Assembly (NCBI RefSeq): GCF_003160695.1
Contig: NZ_QGDD01000007.1
Coordinates: forward strand, 207,026-271,025
Direction of reading: 5' to 3'
Origin: Nocardioides silvaticus
GTDB taxonomy: Bacteria; Actinomycetota; Actinomycetes; Propionibacteriales; Nocardioidaceae
DNA: 64,000 bases
Position numbers and translations under genes: made by a program. Each line of letters starts with the position of its first letter. The stretch's first letter is position 1. The notes under the pieces are model-generated. The model saw nothing but the letters and a program-made list of their open reading frames with translations. It had not been told where the DNA came from and did not search any database. Positions 8,460-18,915 of this stretch are shown here, one piece after another.

Positions 8460-9481
8460 GCCGGTTGGAGAAGCTGCTCGCAGCCCTGGCCGTCCTGCCG
8501 TTCGGCCTCGGGCTCTCCGCCAGCGGTCCGGCCCCCGTCGAGGGCGAGGTCGTCTTCGCGTTCGCCGACCCGGACATCGTCGAGTCCAGCGGGCTGATCG
8601 CGCACGACGGGCTCTTCGCGACCGTCAACGACTCCGGCGACGGGGGGCGCGTCTTCACCGTCGACCCCGCCGACGGCGCGACGGTGGCCGAGACGACCTG
8701 GGACGGCGCGCCGGCCGATGTGGAGTCGATGGCGCTGACGCCGGAGGGTGACGTCCTGGTCGGTGACACCGGCGGCAACATCTCGCCCCGCGACTCCGTC
8801 GAGGTCTACCGGGTGCCGTTCGGCCAGGACGGCGCGGTCGACCCGACGACGTACGAGCTGACCTACCCCGACGGCACCCACGACAGCGAGGCCCTGCTCA
8901 TCCACCCGGGGACCGGGCAGGTGCTGGTCGTGGCGAAGGAGTTCATCGGCCGCCTCTACGCCGCCCCGCTCGACCTCGACCCCGACCGTCCGAACCGGCT
9001 GAAGGAGCTGGACGACGAGGTGCTGCCGATCACCACCGACGGCGCGTTCTTCCCCGATGGCAACCACCTCGTCCTCCGCGGCTACGTGAAGGCCGCTGTC
9101 TACACCTGGCCGTCCCTCGACCAGGTCGGCGAGGAGTTCTACCTGCCGGACCAGGAGCAGGGCGAGGGCATCGCCGTCGGCGACGACGGCAGCGTCTACC
9201 TCAGCTCCGAGGGCACGAACAGCGAGGTGCTGCGCATCAGGCTGCCGGCCGAGGTGCGGGACGCGATGGCCGGCCCCGAGCCCGAGGAGAAGCCCGACCG
9301 GGACCGTCCCGACCGTGATGACCCTGCCGACGAGGGCGGACCCGTCTCCGACGAGACCCTCGACGGCGACCCCGGCCACGACTCCTCCGACGTCGCCCGC
9401 CCCCTCTGGCCCTGGGCCGTCGGCGGGATCGTCGGGGTCGTGGTGCTCGTCGTGCTGATCCGGTCGCTCCGGCCGCGCTAG
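8456..9481 (+). CDS. Secreted, C-terminally anchored propeller-like protein
   Basis: A 341-residue protein with an N-terminal hydrophobic stretch (LLAALAVLPFGLGLSASGPA), a soluble body of repeated strand patterns (SGLIAHDGLFATVNDSGDG, VESMALTPEGDVLVGDTGG, GDDGSVYLSSEGTNSEVLRI) that resembles a beta-propeller or SMP-30-like fold, an acidic/basic linker (PEEKPDRDRPDRDDPADEGG) and a C-terminal membrane span (WPWAVGGIVGVVVLVVLIRS) ending in RPR. This suggests a surface domain tethered to the membrane. GTG start in GTGA overlap with the methyltransferase, so translation is probably coupled. No enzyme motif is visible. Confidence 0.78.
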   Translation: MSRLEKLLAALAVLPFGLGLSASGPAPVEGEVVFAFADPDIVESSGLIAHDGLFATVNDSGDGGRVFTVDPADGATVAETTWDGAPADVESMALTPEGDVLVGDTGGNISPRDSVEVYRVPFGQDGAVDPTTYELTYPDGTHDSEALLIHPGTGQVLVVAKEFIGRLYAAPLDLDPDRPNRLKELDDEVLPITTDGAFFPDGNHLVLRGYVKAAVYTWPSLDQVGEEFYLPDQEQGEGIAVGDDGSVYLSSEGTNSEVLRIRLPAEVRDAMAGPEPEEKPDRDRPDRDDPADEGGPVSDETLDGDPGHDSSDVARPLWPWAVGGIVGVVVLVVLIRSLRPR

Positions 9482-9505
9482 CCCCGCGGTGTCGGCGACA
9501 GGTGC

Positions 9506-9511
9506 CACGAT
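9506..9511 (+). promoter_or_regulatory. -10-like box of the DUF1905 gene
   Basis: CACGAT, 7 bases before the GTG at 9519; it favours this start over the upstream GTG at 9489. Confidence 0.45.
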
Positions 9512-9518
9512 GCAGGGC

Positions 9519-9836
9519 GTGAGCACGCCGAGCCCGACCTACGACTTCACGGCGCCGTTGTGGCGCTGGGAGGCCAAGGACGAGGCGACGTCGGGTGCGT
9601 GGTTCTTCGTCAGCCTGCCGTTCGAGGTCTCGGACGAGATCGAGGTGGTGGCGGCGCCGGGGACGGGCTTCGGGAGCGTGCGGGTCGAGGTGACGATCGG
9701 TGCGACGACGTGGCGGACGTCGGTGTTCCCGAGCACCGAGCAGAAGACCTACGTGCTGCCGGTCAAGAAGGCGGTACGGGCGGCGGAGGGGCTCGACGAG
9801 GGCAGCGCGGCGCGTGTGACGTTGTCGCTCGTCTGA
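9519..9836 (+). CDS. DUF1905 domain protein
   Basis: A 105-residue protein matching the DUF1905 pattern: FTAPLWRWE near the N-terminus, AWFFVSLPFEVSDEI, GFGSVRVEVTIGATTWRTSV and the end strand YVLPVKKAVRAAEGL. Small all-beta domain of unknown biochemical role that is widespread in actinobacteria. The chain starts at GTG 9519; the longer frame from 9489 adds ten residues that are not part of the domain. It stands alone between an anchored surface protein and topoisomerase IB, each with its own promoter. Confidence 0.85.
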   Translation: MSTPSPTYDFTAPLWRWEAKDEATSGAWFFVSLPFEVSDEIEVVAAPGTGFGSVRVEVTIGATTWRTSVFPSTEQKTYVLPVKKAVRAAEGLDEGSAARVTLSLV

Positions 9837-9852
9837 GGCGCTCGCGAACGGT

Positions 9853-9858
9853 TACCTT
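9853..9858 (+). promoter_or_regulatory. -10 box of the topoisomerase gene
   Basis: TACCTT, 6 bases before the GTG at 9865. Confidence 0.55.
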
Positions 9859-9864
9859 CGGGCC

Positions 9865-10866
9865 GTGCCCGTGCTGCGCCGTACCTCTCCTGACCAGCCC
9901 GGTTGGTCCCGTCGGCGTGCCGGCAAGGGGTGGGTCTTCCTCGACCAGGACGGCAACCGGCTGACGGGGGAGGACGCCGAACGCTGCAAGGCGCTGGTGA
10001 TCCCGCCGGCGTGGCGAGACGTCTGGATCAGTCCCTACCCGCGCGGCCACCTGCAGGCGGTGGGTACCGACGAGGCCGGGCGGCGGCAGTACATCTACCA
10101 CCCGGCGTGGGTCGAGCAGCGGTCGGCGGAGAAGTACGACCGGGTGCTGCGGTTCGGGCGGCGGCTGCCGAAGGTCCGGGAGCAGGTGCTCACCGACCTC
10201 GCGATCGGCAACGTCTGCGACCGGGTGGGGTGCGCGCTCGCCGTACGCCTACTCGACCTCGGCTACTTCCGCATCGGCAACGACGTCTACGCCGAGGAGA
10301 ACGGATCGTTCGGGCTGACGACCCTCGAGCGCCGGCACGTACGGCGACAGCGGGACCTGCTCGTCTTCGAGTTCACCGGGAAGTCCGGCGTCGAGCACCG
10401 GATCGAGGTCGACGACCCGCTGGTGATCGACCTGCTGGACAGGATGCGGCGCCGCCGGTCGACGACCGACCAGACGCTGCTGTGCTTCCAGGTCGGCCGG
10501 AAGTGGCGCTCGCTGACGCCGGACCTGGTCAACGACTACCTGCGCGAGGCCACCGGGATGGACGCCTCGGCCAAGGACTTCCGCACGTGGCACGCGACCG
10601 TCCTCGCCGCGGCGGCGCTGGCCGAGGCGCCGGGTCCGGAGGCGAGCAAGACCGCGAGGAAACGGGCGGTGACGGCGGCGATGCGCGAGGTCGCGGAGTA
10701 CCTCGGCAACACGCCGACGCTCGCGCGGTCGTCCTACGTCGACCCTCGGGTCATCGACGCCTACGAGGAGGGCGACACCATCCGCAACGCCGTGCGGAAG
10801 AAGTACGACGGCCCGGACGAGCGGCAGGCGGCGCTCGAGCGCGCGGTCCTGCGGCTCATCGGCTGA
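9865..10866 (+). CDS. DNA topoisomerase IB (poxvirus-type)
   Basis: A 333-residue type IB topoisomerase, about the usual bacterial length. The N-terminal domain (about 1-90) holds IPPAWRDVWISPYPRGHLQA. The catalytic domain holds the active-site arginine region (LAIGNVCDRVGCALAVRLL), TGKSGVEH, FRTWHATVLAAAAL, and the nucleophile tyrosine in SSYVDPRVIDAYE (about residue 291). It nicks one strand through a 3'-phosphotyrosine and relaxes supercoils. This enzyme is an optional extra in bacteria and adds to the essential TopA and gyrase. The 18-base gap to the macro-domain gene allows co-transcription. Confidence 0.93.
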   Translation: MPVLRRTSPDQPGWSRRRAGKGWVFLDQDGNRLTGEDAERCKALVIPPAWRDVWISPYPRGHLQAVGTDEAGRRQYIYHPAWVEQRSAEKYDRVLRFGRRLPKVREQVLTDLAIGNVCDRVGCALAVRLLDLGYFRIGNDVYAEENGSFGLTTLERRHVRRQRDLLVFEFTGKSGVEHRIEVDDPLVIDLLDRMRRRRSTTDQTLLCFQVGRKWRSLTPDLVNDYLREATGMDASAKDFRTWHATVLAAAALAEAPGPEASKTARKRAVTAAMREVAEYLGNTPTLARSSYVDPRVIDAYEEGDTIRNAVRKKYDGPDERQAALERAVLRLIG

Positions 10867-10883
10867 CGTGGCAACCTGACGCC

Positions 10884-11375
10884 ATGGAGCTCGAGGTCGT
10901 CGAGGGAGACATCACCCAGCAGCAGGTCGACGCGGTCGTGAACGCCGCCAACCGCGGCATGCGGGGCGGGGGAGGTGTCGACGGGGCGATCCACCGCGCG
11001 GGCGGTCCGGCCGTCCTCGAGGACTGCATCCGGCGGTTCCCGAACGGACTCGCGACCGGCGATGCCGGTTGGACGACCGCGGGCGCGATGCCCGCGCAGT
11101 GGGTGATCCACGTGGTCGGCCCCAACCACAACGCCGGCGAGCGGGACCGCTCGTTGCTGACCTCCTGCTACAAGCGGGCGCTCGAGGTCGCCGACGAGGT
11201 GGGCGCGCGCTCGGTCGCGTTCCCGTTGATCAGCGCCGGCGTCTACGGCTGGCCGAAGGAGGATGCCGTCGCAGCGGCCGTCGACACCCTCCGTGCGACC
11301 CCGACCGAGGTCGAGCTGGCGCGGATCGTGGCGTTCGGCGGGTCGACGTACGAGCTGGTCCGCGGGTATCTCTGA
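10884..11375 (+). CDS. Macro-domain ADP-ribose hydrolase (O-acetyl-ADP-ribose deacetylase-like)
   Basis: A 163-residue single macro domain. VDAVVNAANRGMRGGGGVDG (about 13-32) holds the catalytic Asn and the glycine loop that binds ADP-ribose; IHRAGG follows, and FPLISAGVYGWPKEDAV (about 113-129) is the second phosphate-binding loop. Family members remove ADP-ribose from proteins or deacetylate O-acetyl-ADP-ribose. The latter is made by sirtuins, and a sirtuin gene is in this window (35033-35902), though not nearby. CAACCT 6 bases before the ATG may be a weak -10 box. Confidence 0.9.
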   Translation: MELEVVEGDITQQQVDAVVNAANRGMRGGGGVDGAIHRAGGPAVLEDCIRRFPNGLATGDAGWTTAGAMPAQWVIHVVGPNHNAGERDRSLLTSCYKRALEVADEVGARSVAFPLISAGVYGWPKEDAVAAAVDTLRATPTEVELARIVAFGGSTYELVRGYL

Positions 11376-11420
11376 GCGCAGCACCGGCCGGGTCAGTACC
11401 CTCCTCTCCGGAGGTGACGC

Positions 11421-13546
<2,126 letters not shown>

Positions 13547-13601
13547 TCAACCTTCTCATCGAGGGGACGGGTGCTGACGGCGCTGTCAGGAGACAACCAG
13601 T

Positions 13602-13617
13602 GTGACAGCCGCGTCAC
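13602..13617. promoter_or_regulatory. Inverted repeat between serC and the GNAT gene
   Basis: GTGAC-N6-GTCAC in the divergent gap. It resembles a CRP site, but the GTGA and TCAC halves are 8 rather than 6 bases apart, so the bound regulator, if any, is unknown. Confidence 0.3.
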
Positions 13618-13649
13618 GGCGGTGATAAATCGATGTCCATGGTGGACAG

Positions 13650-14132
13650 ATGACCGACGGGGTGGTCGAGCTGCGGGTCGTCGGGTACGGCGACCCGGAC
13701 GCGACCGCGCTCGTCGCCCGGGTCCAGGAGGAGTACGTCCAGCGGTACGGCGGACCCGACGAGACCCCGCTCGACCCGGCCATGTTCGACCCACCCCACG
13801 GGCTGTTCCTCGTGGCCTACCTCGACGGGATGCCGGTCGGCACCGGAGCCTGGCGCCGTTCTCCGGTCCGCGAGCTCGGCGGGTCGTCGGCCGCCGAGAT
13901 CAAGCGGATGTACGTCGTACCGGAGCAGCGCGGGCACGGCCTCGCCCGCCGGGTCCTCGCCGAGCTCGAGGCGACCGCCGCCGCCAGCGGTTACGACCTG
14001 ATCGTGCTCGAGACCGGGCTAGCCCAGCCCGAGGCGATCGCCCTCTACGAGTCGTCCGGCTACGCGCGGATCCCCGGCTTCGGCCACTACGCCGCGAGCG
14101 AGCTCAACCGCTGCTACGGCAAGCGGCTCTGA
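13650..14132 (+). CDS. GNAT family N-acetyltransferase
   Basis: A 160-residue single GNAT domain. The acetyl-CoA pyrophosphate loop is RMYVVPEQRGHGLARRVLA (about 89-107, the Q/RxxGxG/A motif), followed by LIVLETGLAQPEAIALYESS (about 116-135), as in small-molecule acetyltransferases. The substrate is not predictable. It is divergent from serC; the 106-base gap holds the inverted repeat at 13602-13617. Confidence 0.85.
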   Translation: MTDGVVELRVVGYGDPDATALVARVQEEYVQRYGGPDETPLDPAMFDPPHGLFLVAYLDGMPVGTGAWRRSPVRELGGSSAAEIKRMYVVPEQRGHGLARRVLAELEATAAASGYDLIVLETGLAQPEAIALYESSGYARIPGFGHYAASELNRCYGKRL

Positions 14133-14197
14133 CCTGTGTCCGGTTTGTCCGCGGCGCGATTGGGCACCGGCCTCCCCGGAGGGAAAGGGAGAATCAC

Positions 14198-14635
14198 ATG
14201 GACACCTGGATCTGGATCGTCATCGCCGTCGCCGTGCTGGTCGTGCTGGCCCTCGTGGTGATGGCCGCGATGAGGGCGAAGCAGCGCAAGCAGCACGTGC
14301 ACCGCAAGCGGGCCGCGGAGCTCCGCACCGAGGCGGCGCAGCGCGCCCCCGAGGTCAAGAAGGCCGAGGCCGAGGCCCAGACCGTCGAGGCAGAGGCCCA
14401 GCGGCTGCGTGCCGAGGCCGACCAGCTCGACATGGTCGCCGAGGAGCAGCGCCAGCACGTGCAGGCCGAGCGCGCGACGATGGACGAGCGGCTGCGTGAG
14501 GCTGACCGGCTCGACCCGGACGCACACGGCACCCACGGCACCCACGGCACTCACGACAGCACGGGCACGACGGGGCCGACGGGTGCCCAGCAGTCGCCCG
14601 ACCCCACGCGAACCGGACCGACCCACCGCGCCTGA
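14198..14635 (+). CDS. Membrane-anchored coiled-coil protein with GTH repeats
   Basis: A 145-residue protein: an N-terminal membrane span (WIWIVIAVAVLVVLALVVMA, about 3-22), a long charged Ala/Glu/Arg helix (about 25-105) that should form a coiled coil, and a disordered tail with three exact GTH repeats then polar residues (DSTGTTGPTG). A strong ribosome site (GGGAAAGGGAGA) precedes the ATG at 14198. No family is recognised; similar short anchored coiled-coil proteins are common in this group. The neighbouring ABC genes converge on it. Confidence 0.75.
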   Translation: MDTWIWIVIAVAVLVVLALVVMAAMRAKQRKQHVHRKRAAELRTEAAQRAPEVKKAEAEAQTVEAEAQRLRAEADQLDMVAEEQRQHVQAERATMDERLREADRLDPDAHGTHGTHGTHDSTGTTGPTGAQQSPDPTRTGPTHRA

Positions 14636-14669
14636 GGGCTACTACAACCACCGGGACCGCGGACTCGGC

Positions 14670-15533
14670 TCAGGCCACGTCCCGCCGCCGTACGACGACC
14701 ACGCTGACGACGATCGCGAGCACGATGTAGCACGCGACGGTGATGGCCGCCTGGGGGCCGTCGACGGTGTCGAGGACGCCGGGCGTGCCGTCGCCGCCCT
14801 CCTGGACGCCGACCAGCGAGCCGACGAGGGAGCCGGCGGCAGTGCCGGGGAGCACCATCGTCAGGGCGTCGACCCAGTCGAGGAGCTGGCCGACGCCGCG
14901 CAGCAGGTTCTCGACGACGAGCGACCAGACCAGTCCGAGGCCGACCGAGAGGGCCGGGCCGCGGGCCACGGTGCCGAGCAGGTAGCCCACCAGCGCCCAC
15001 ATCTCCAGCACCAGGAAGCCGACGCCGAGGGACTCCAGGGTGGAGCCGAGCGCGGGCAGCACGACGTCCTGCGACTCGGTCGTCGCCACGAGCAGCGACA
15101 GCCCGAGGTCGAAGCCGAGCGAGACGGCCAGGGTCGCCACGACGAAGCAGGTCAGGGCGGCGATCGAGCCGAGCACCGCCCCGGTGCGCTGCGCGCCGAG
15201 CGAGAAGATCGTCTTCCAGGTGCCCCACCCGTAGCCGTTGCCGGCCACGATCGCGCCGAGCACCATCATCAGCGCGCCGCCGAACATCGGCATGCCCTGC
15301 AGGAACACGTCGGGCACGTTGACGGGCATCATCTCGGCGAGCAGTGACTCCTTGGTCGCGCCCTCGCTGGCGAACGTGTTGTCGCCGCTCGCGTAGGACA
15401 GGTAGGTGAAGAGGTAGCCGAACATCAGGCTCAGCGCGAGCCACGAGCCGAGAGTGATCCAGACGGCGGGCCACTTGCGCAGCCGGAGCAGCTCGGCCCG
15501 GGTCGTGGCGATGGTCGCAGTGGGCGTGCTCAT
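14670..15533 (-). CDS. ABC transporter permease (ABC-2 type)
   Basis: A 287-residue membrane protein with about six spans and no ATPase motif. The order (one span after the basic RTRAELLRLRKW-like start, a loop, then five spans, ending in VVVVRRRDVA) fits ABC-2 permeases of the NatB/YhgE type that work with a separate ATPase. Its ATG overlaps the stop of the ATPase gene by four bases (ATGA at 15530-15533). A divergent two-component system lies just upstream of this pair, so the pump is probably a stress- or antibiotic-response exporter. Confidence 0.85.
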   Translation of the reverse strand: MSTPTATIATTRAELLRLRKWPAVWITLGSWLALSLMFGYLFTYLSYASGDNTFASEGATKESLLAEMMPVNVPDVFLQGMPMFGGALMMVLGAIVAGNGYGWGTWKTIFSLGAQRTGAVLGSIAALTCFVVATLAVSLGFDLGLSLLVATTESQDVVLPALGSTLESLGVGFLVLEMWALVGYLLGTVARGPALSVGLGLVWSLVVENLLRGVGQLLDWVDALTMVLPGTAAGSLVGSLVGVQEGGDGTPGVLDTVDGPQAAITVACYIVLAIVVSVVVVRRRDVA

Positions 15534-16435
15534 GACAGGGGCTCCTTCTCGGGGAGGGTCGCGGCGCCGGCGGTCATCTCGAAGAAGACCTCCTCCAGGC
15601 TCCGCTCGGTGTGGGTGATCTCGTGGACGTCGATGCCGGCGGCCACGAGCTCGCGGGTGACGTGGGGAGCGGCGTCGGCCGGCAGGTCGAGCGAGAGTCC
15701 GTCGTGCGTACGCCGTACGCCGTCGTCGCCGGCGAGCCGCATCGCCACCGTGAGGGCCGCTGGCTCCGGGGTGGCCCGCACGTGCAGCGACGACCCGCCC
15801 CGCATCTCGGCGACCGTCGACTCCAGCAGCAGGGTGCCGTGGTCGATGACGCCGACCCGGTCGCAGATCTCCTGCACCTCGGCCAGCAGGTGGCTGGAGA
15901 GCAGCACGGTCTGGCCGCCGCGGGCCAGGTCGACGACCAGGGCGCGCATGTCGGCCATGCCCGCCGGGTCGAGCCCGTTGGTCGGCTCGTCGAGCACGAT
16001 CAGCGCGGGGTCGCCCATCAGCGCGGCCCCGACCCCGAGGCGCTGCTTCATGCCGAGGGAGTAGCCCTTGTACTTGTCGGCCCCGCGGCCGGCGAGGTCG
16101 ACCCGCTCGAGGACGCGGTCGACCTCGCTGTCGGGGAAGCCGCGGTAGCGGGCCATCGTGCGCAGGTTGTCGCGCCCGGAGAGGTAGGGGTGGAAGCCGG
16201 GGCCCTCGATGAGGGCGCCGACGCGGTCGACGTCGATGCTGGCCGTGCCGGCGGTGGGCCGGACCAGGCCGAGCAACATCCGCAGCGTGGTGGTCTTCCC
16301 TGCCCCGTTGGGGCCGAGGAAGCCGTACACCTCGCCGCGCTGCACGGTCATGCTGACGCGGTCGACGGCGACGCGGTCGCCGTACGTCTTCGTCAGCGCT
16401 TCGGTGGCGACCACCGGTGAGTGGGTCGTGTTCAT
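15530..16435 (-). CDS. ABC transporter ATP-binding protein
   Basis: A 301-residue ATPase of the drug/bacitracin-resistance type. Walker A is GPNGAGKTTTL (about 39-49), the signature region LGMKQRLGVGAAL (about 125) and Walker B LIVLDEPTNGLDP (about 147-159), followed by the H-loop in LLSSHLLAEV. The C-terminal about 80 residues are the regulatory extension of this family. ATG 16435 is preferred over an upstream GTG/ATG frame start because the box CACGGT lies 6 bases before it. Forms an operon with the permease. Confidence 0.9.
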   Translation of the reverse strand: MNTTHSPVVATEALTKTYGDRVAVDRVSMTVQRGEVYGFLGPNGAGKTTTLRMLLGLVRPTAGTASIDVDRVGALIEGPGFHPYLSGRDNLRTMARYRGFPDSEVDRVLERVDLAGRGADKYKGYSLGMKQRLGVGAALMGDPALIVLDEPTNGLDPAGMADMRALVVDLARGGQTVLLSSHLLAEVQEICDRVGVIDHGTLLLESTVAEMRGGSSLHVRATPEPAALTVAMRLAGDDGVRRTHDGLSLDLPADAAPHVTRELVAAGIDVHEITHTERSLEEVFFEMTAGAATLPEKEPLS

Positions 16436-16441
16436 GGGTCC

Positions 16442-16447
16442 ACCGTG
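16442..16447 (-). promoter_or_regulatory. -10-like box of the ABC operon
   Basis: CACGGT read on the minus strand, 6 bases before the ATG at 16435. Confidence 0.45.
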
Positions 16448-16492
16448 CCGCCGGCGGGGTCCGGACGCGTCCGCCGTCGCGCGGCTCCGGGC

Positions 16493-16508
16493 TACGCAGG
16501 TCTGCGTA
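16493..16508. promoter_or_regulatory. Inverted repeat at the midpoint of the divergent gap
   Basis: TACGCA-GGTC-TGCGTA. Its centre is 65 bases from both the ABC start (16435) and the kinase start (16566), a natural place for the NarL-type response regulator encoded downstream to bind and control both sides. Confidence 0.45.
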
Positions 16509-16553
16509 CGACAGTGCCGCCTGCAGGTGTACGTCACGGGCGACGGGTCCGCC

Positions 16554-16559
16554 TACGTT
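16554..16559 (+). promoter_or_regulatory. -10 box of the first kinase gene
   Basis: TACGTT, 6 bases before the ATG at 16566. Confidence 0.55.
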
Positions 16560-16565
16560 CGAGTC

Positions 16566-17633
16566 ATGGATCTCTCCTTGCTCCTGCGCCGTTGGTGGCT
16601 GCTGCCCCTGGTCCTCGTCGTGACCGCTGGCTCGATCGGGACCAACCTCGGCCAGCCGTTGCCGATCGCCCTCGGCATCCTCAGCGCGCTGACGCTGTTC
16701 GTCGTCGAGCGGGCACCGGGAGCGGTGGTCGTCAACGGGCTGGTCGCGGGCTCCTACTTCGCCGCGGGCGGTGACAACGGACCGGTCTTCTTCACGATCC
16801 CGGTCGCCGCGCTCCTCGCCTCCCTGGCGTACGACGTGCGGCGGGTCGTGCTGTCCGTCGCGGCCTCCGGCGTCCTGGTGTGGGCCGGGCTGCTCCTGCG
16901 AGGGCTCCGGGAGTCCGAGGTCGACATCAGCTTCTGGCAGTCCTTCGGCGTGGGCGCCCTCATCGCCGCAGCGGTCGCCGTCGGGATCAGTGCGCGAACC
17001 CGCAGGGCGGCGCAGGCGGATCGTCAGCAGCGCGCCGTGAGCGAGGAACGGCTGCGGATGGCCCAGGACCTCCACGACGGCGTCGGCCACGGTCTCGCGG
17101 TGATCGCGATGCAGGCCGGAGCGGCCCTGCACGTCCTCGACCGCGACCCGGCCAGGGCCCGCGCCAGCCTGGAGGCGATCCGCGCGACCAGCAAGGAGTC
17201 GCTCGAGGCGCTCCGCTCCCAGCTCGCCGTGATGTCCACCGGCGCCCCGCGCCGACCCGGTGCGGGCCTCGCCGACCTCCCCGCCCTCTTCGACCGCGTC
17301 CGCGCGACGGGCCTGCGGCTCGACGCCGCCGAGGTCACACCCCTCGTCCACGAGGTCGCGCCCGCCGTCGGCGAGGTCGCCTACTTCGTCGCCCAGGAGG
17401 CGCTCACCAACGTGCTCCGGCACTCCGGCGCCACCGCCGCGGTCGTGGAGTGGGAGCGCCGCGATGACCGGCTGGTGCTCACCGTGCGGGACGACGGGCG
17501 CGGCGGCGCCGTGCAGGATGAGGGCATGGGCATCAGCGGGATGCGGTCCCGGGTCGAGCGGGTGGGCGGTTGGTTGCGGGTCGGGCCCGCGGCGGCGGGT
17601 GGGTTCGAGGTCGTCGCAGAGCTACCGGCATGA
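16566..17633 (+). CDS. Sensor histidine kinase (NarL-class, HisKA_3)
   Basis: A 355-residue membrane kinase: four to five N-terminal spans (about 8-145) with almost no extracellular loop, then a helix and the HisKA_3 box RMAQDLHDGVGHGLAVIAMQ with phosphorylated His (about 170), and a HATPase_c domain (VAQEALTNVLRHSGATAA, DDGRGG, GISGMRSRVERVGG). Such intramembrane-sensing kinases watch the envelope and often govern an adjacent ABC transporter, as is the case here. ATG 16566 has a -10 box 6 bases upstream; its stop overlaps the regulator start (ATGA). Confidence 0.9.
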   Translation: MDLSLLLRRWWLLPLVLVVTAGSIGTNLGQPLPIALGILSALTLFVVERAPGAVVVNGLVAGSYFAAGGDNGPVFFTIPVAALLASLAYDVRRVVLSVAASGVLVWAGLLLRGLRESEVDISFWQSFGVGALIAAAVAVGISARTRRAAQADRQQRAVSEERLRMAQDLHDGVGHGLAVIAMQAGAALHVLDRDPARARASLEAIRATSKESLEALRSQLAVMSTGAPRRPGAGLADLPALFDRVRATGLRLDAAEVTPLVHEVAPAVGEVAYFVAQEALTNVLRHSGATAAVVEWERRDDRLVLTVRDDGRGGAVQDEGMGISGMRSRVERVGGWLRVGPAAAGGFEVVAELPA

Positions 17634-18292
17634 GCTCCCGGGGAACGATCAAAGTAGCGCTCGTCGACGACCAGCCGCTGGTCCGGATGGGACTGGCGAC
17701 CCTGATCGACGCCGAGGCGGACCTCGAGCTGGCGGGTGAGGCAGGGGACGGGCGGGAAGCGCTCGGCATGCTGCGTCGTACTCATCCTGACGTGGTGCTC
17801 TGCGACATCCGGATGCCCGTGCGCGACGGTCTGGAGCTGCTCGCCGACGTCACCGCGGACCCGGACCTCGCCGACGTGCGAGTGGTGATGCTGACGACGT
17901 TCGAGCTCGACGAGTACGTCTTCGAGGCGCTCCGCCACGGCGCCAGCGGCTTCCTGCTCAAGGACGCCGAGCCCGGTGACCTGCTCGACGCGATCCGCGT
18001 CGTCGCGGACGGCGGGTCCCTGCTGGCGCCGTCGGTGACGCGGACGGTGATCGAGCACTTCGGCTCTCGGCCCGCCACCAGGCCGCACCCGCGGCTCGGC
18101 GACCTCACCGAGCGGGAACGGGAGATCCTCGGCTGGGTCGCCACCGGGCGGTCGAACGTCGAGATCGCGGACGAGCTGGTCGTCAGCCCCGACACCGTGC
18201 GCACCCACGTCAGCCGGGCGATGGTGAAGCTAGGTGCGCGCGACCGTGCTCAGCTGGTCGTCTGGGCTATCGAGTCCGGCCTTTCGTACTGA
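17630..18292 (+). CDS. LuxR/NarL-family response regulator
   Basis: A 220-residue regulator, partner of the kinase upstream (4-base overlap). The receiver domain has the acidic pair in LVDDQPLVRMGL, the phospho-acceptor Asp in VVLCDIRMPVRDGLE (about 54), T in MLTTFELDEYV and K in FLLKDAEPG. The C-terminal LuxR helix-turn-helix is LTEREREILGWVATGRSNVE and VSPDTVRTHVSRAM (about 155-205). Likely target: the divergent ABC operon and its own promoter through the palindrome at 16493-16508. Confidence 0.9.
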   Translation: MSSRGTIKVALVDDQPLVRMGLATLIDAEADLELAGEAGDGREALGMLRRTHPDVVLCDIRMPVRDGLELLADVTADPDLADVRVVMLTTFELDEYVFEALRHGASGFLLKDAEPGDLLDAIRVVADGGSLLAPSVTRTVIEHFGSRPATRPHPRLGDLTEREREILGWVATGRSNVEIADELVVSPDTVRTHVSRAMVKLGARDRAQLVVWAIESGLSY

Positions 18293-18345
18293 CTCTCCGC
18301 GTTCCGCGGACGGGCCCGAGGCGCCGACCTACGGTGGGCCGCCTG

Positions 18346-18915
18346 ATGAACGTCCGACGCCTCCATGCCCCCCTGCTCACCCTCGTGACGGTCCTCGCCG
18401 TCGGCCTGGGTCCCGCTGCTGCCGGACCGGCCCCGATCGAGGACTATCCGTCCTACCAGCCCGCCTCGCGCTGCGCGGCCAAGTCGAAGCCGGGGACGGT
18501 CGCGCTCGGCCGGTGGGTCGTGCGGAAGTACGGCGGCGGGTTCGGCGGAGTCCTCCGACGCTGCCACGGCCGCGGCTCGTCGGAGCACAACGAGGGCCGC
18601 GCGTTCGACTGGACCGTCTCGGTGACGAACCGCGCCGACCGCCAGCGGGTCCGGGCGCTCCTCGACGACCTGTTCGCCACCGACCGCGCCGGCAACGAGC
18701 ACGCCCGCGCCCGCCGGATGGGCATCATGTACGTCATCTGGAACGACGAGATCTACTCGGCCTGGGACCGGTACGACCCCGAGCCCTACCTCAGCTCCGG
18801 CTGCCGCCGGGTCCGCACCTGCTCACCGACCCTGCGCCACCGCGACCACGTCCACATCTCCCTCACCCGCCGCGCCGCCCGCGGCGAGACCACCTGGTTC
18901 TCCTCCCGCCGTTGA
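18346..18915 (+). CDS. Secreted M15-like (ARB_07466-type) peptidase-fold protein
   Basis: A 189-residue protein with a signal peptide (LLTLVTVLAVGLGPAAAGPA, cleavage near 28). The mature part holds SSEHNEGRAFDW (about 78-89) and HRDHVHISL (about 165-173), which supply the His/Asp/His zinc ligands of the D-Ala-D-Ala carboxypeptidase-like (M15/hedgehog) fold. It may cut or bind peptidoglycan. Two Cys pairs (SRC, RRCHG, SSGCRRVRTCS) suggest disulphides. ATG 18346 has TACGGT ten bases upstream. Its stop codon is already inside the first unit of the 22-bp repeat array. Confidence 0.75.
   Translation: MNVRRLHAPLLTLVTVLAVGLGPAAAGPAPIEDYPSYQPASRCAAKSKPGTVALGRWVVRKYGGGFGGVLRRCHGRGSSEHNEGRAFDWTVSVTNRADRQRVRALLDDLFATDRAGNEHARARRMGIMYVIWNDEIYSAWDRYDPEPYLSSGCRRVRTCSPTLRHRDHVHISLTRRAARGETTWFSSRR

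Noticed and set aside
9903..10883. Upstream extension of the macro-domain frame through the topoisomerase gene
   Set aside because: The extension is out of frame with topoisomerase IB and contains no macro-domain sequence; the gene starts at ATG 10884.
13602..13617. CRP/GlxR binding site
   Set aside because: GTGA and TCAC halves are 8 bases apart instead of 6; kept only as an unassigned inverted repeat.
14670..17423. A 917-codon minus-strand open frame
   Set aside because: Only its 3' part (14670-15533) is a gene; the rest is antisense or out of frame to the ABC ATPase and kinase genes and is low-complexity Arg/Gly/Asp-rich, as expected from GC-rich shadows.
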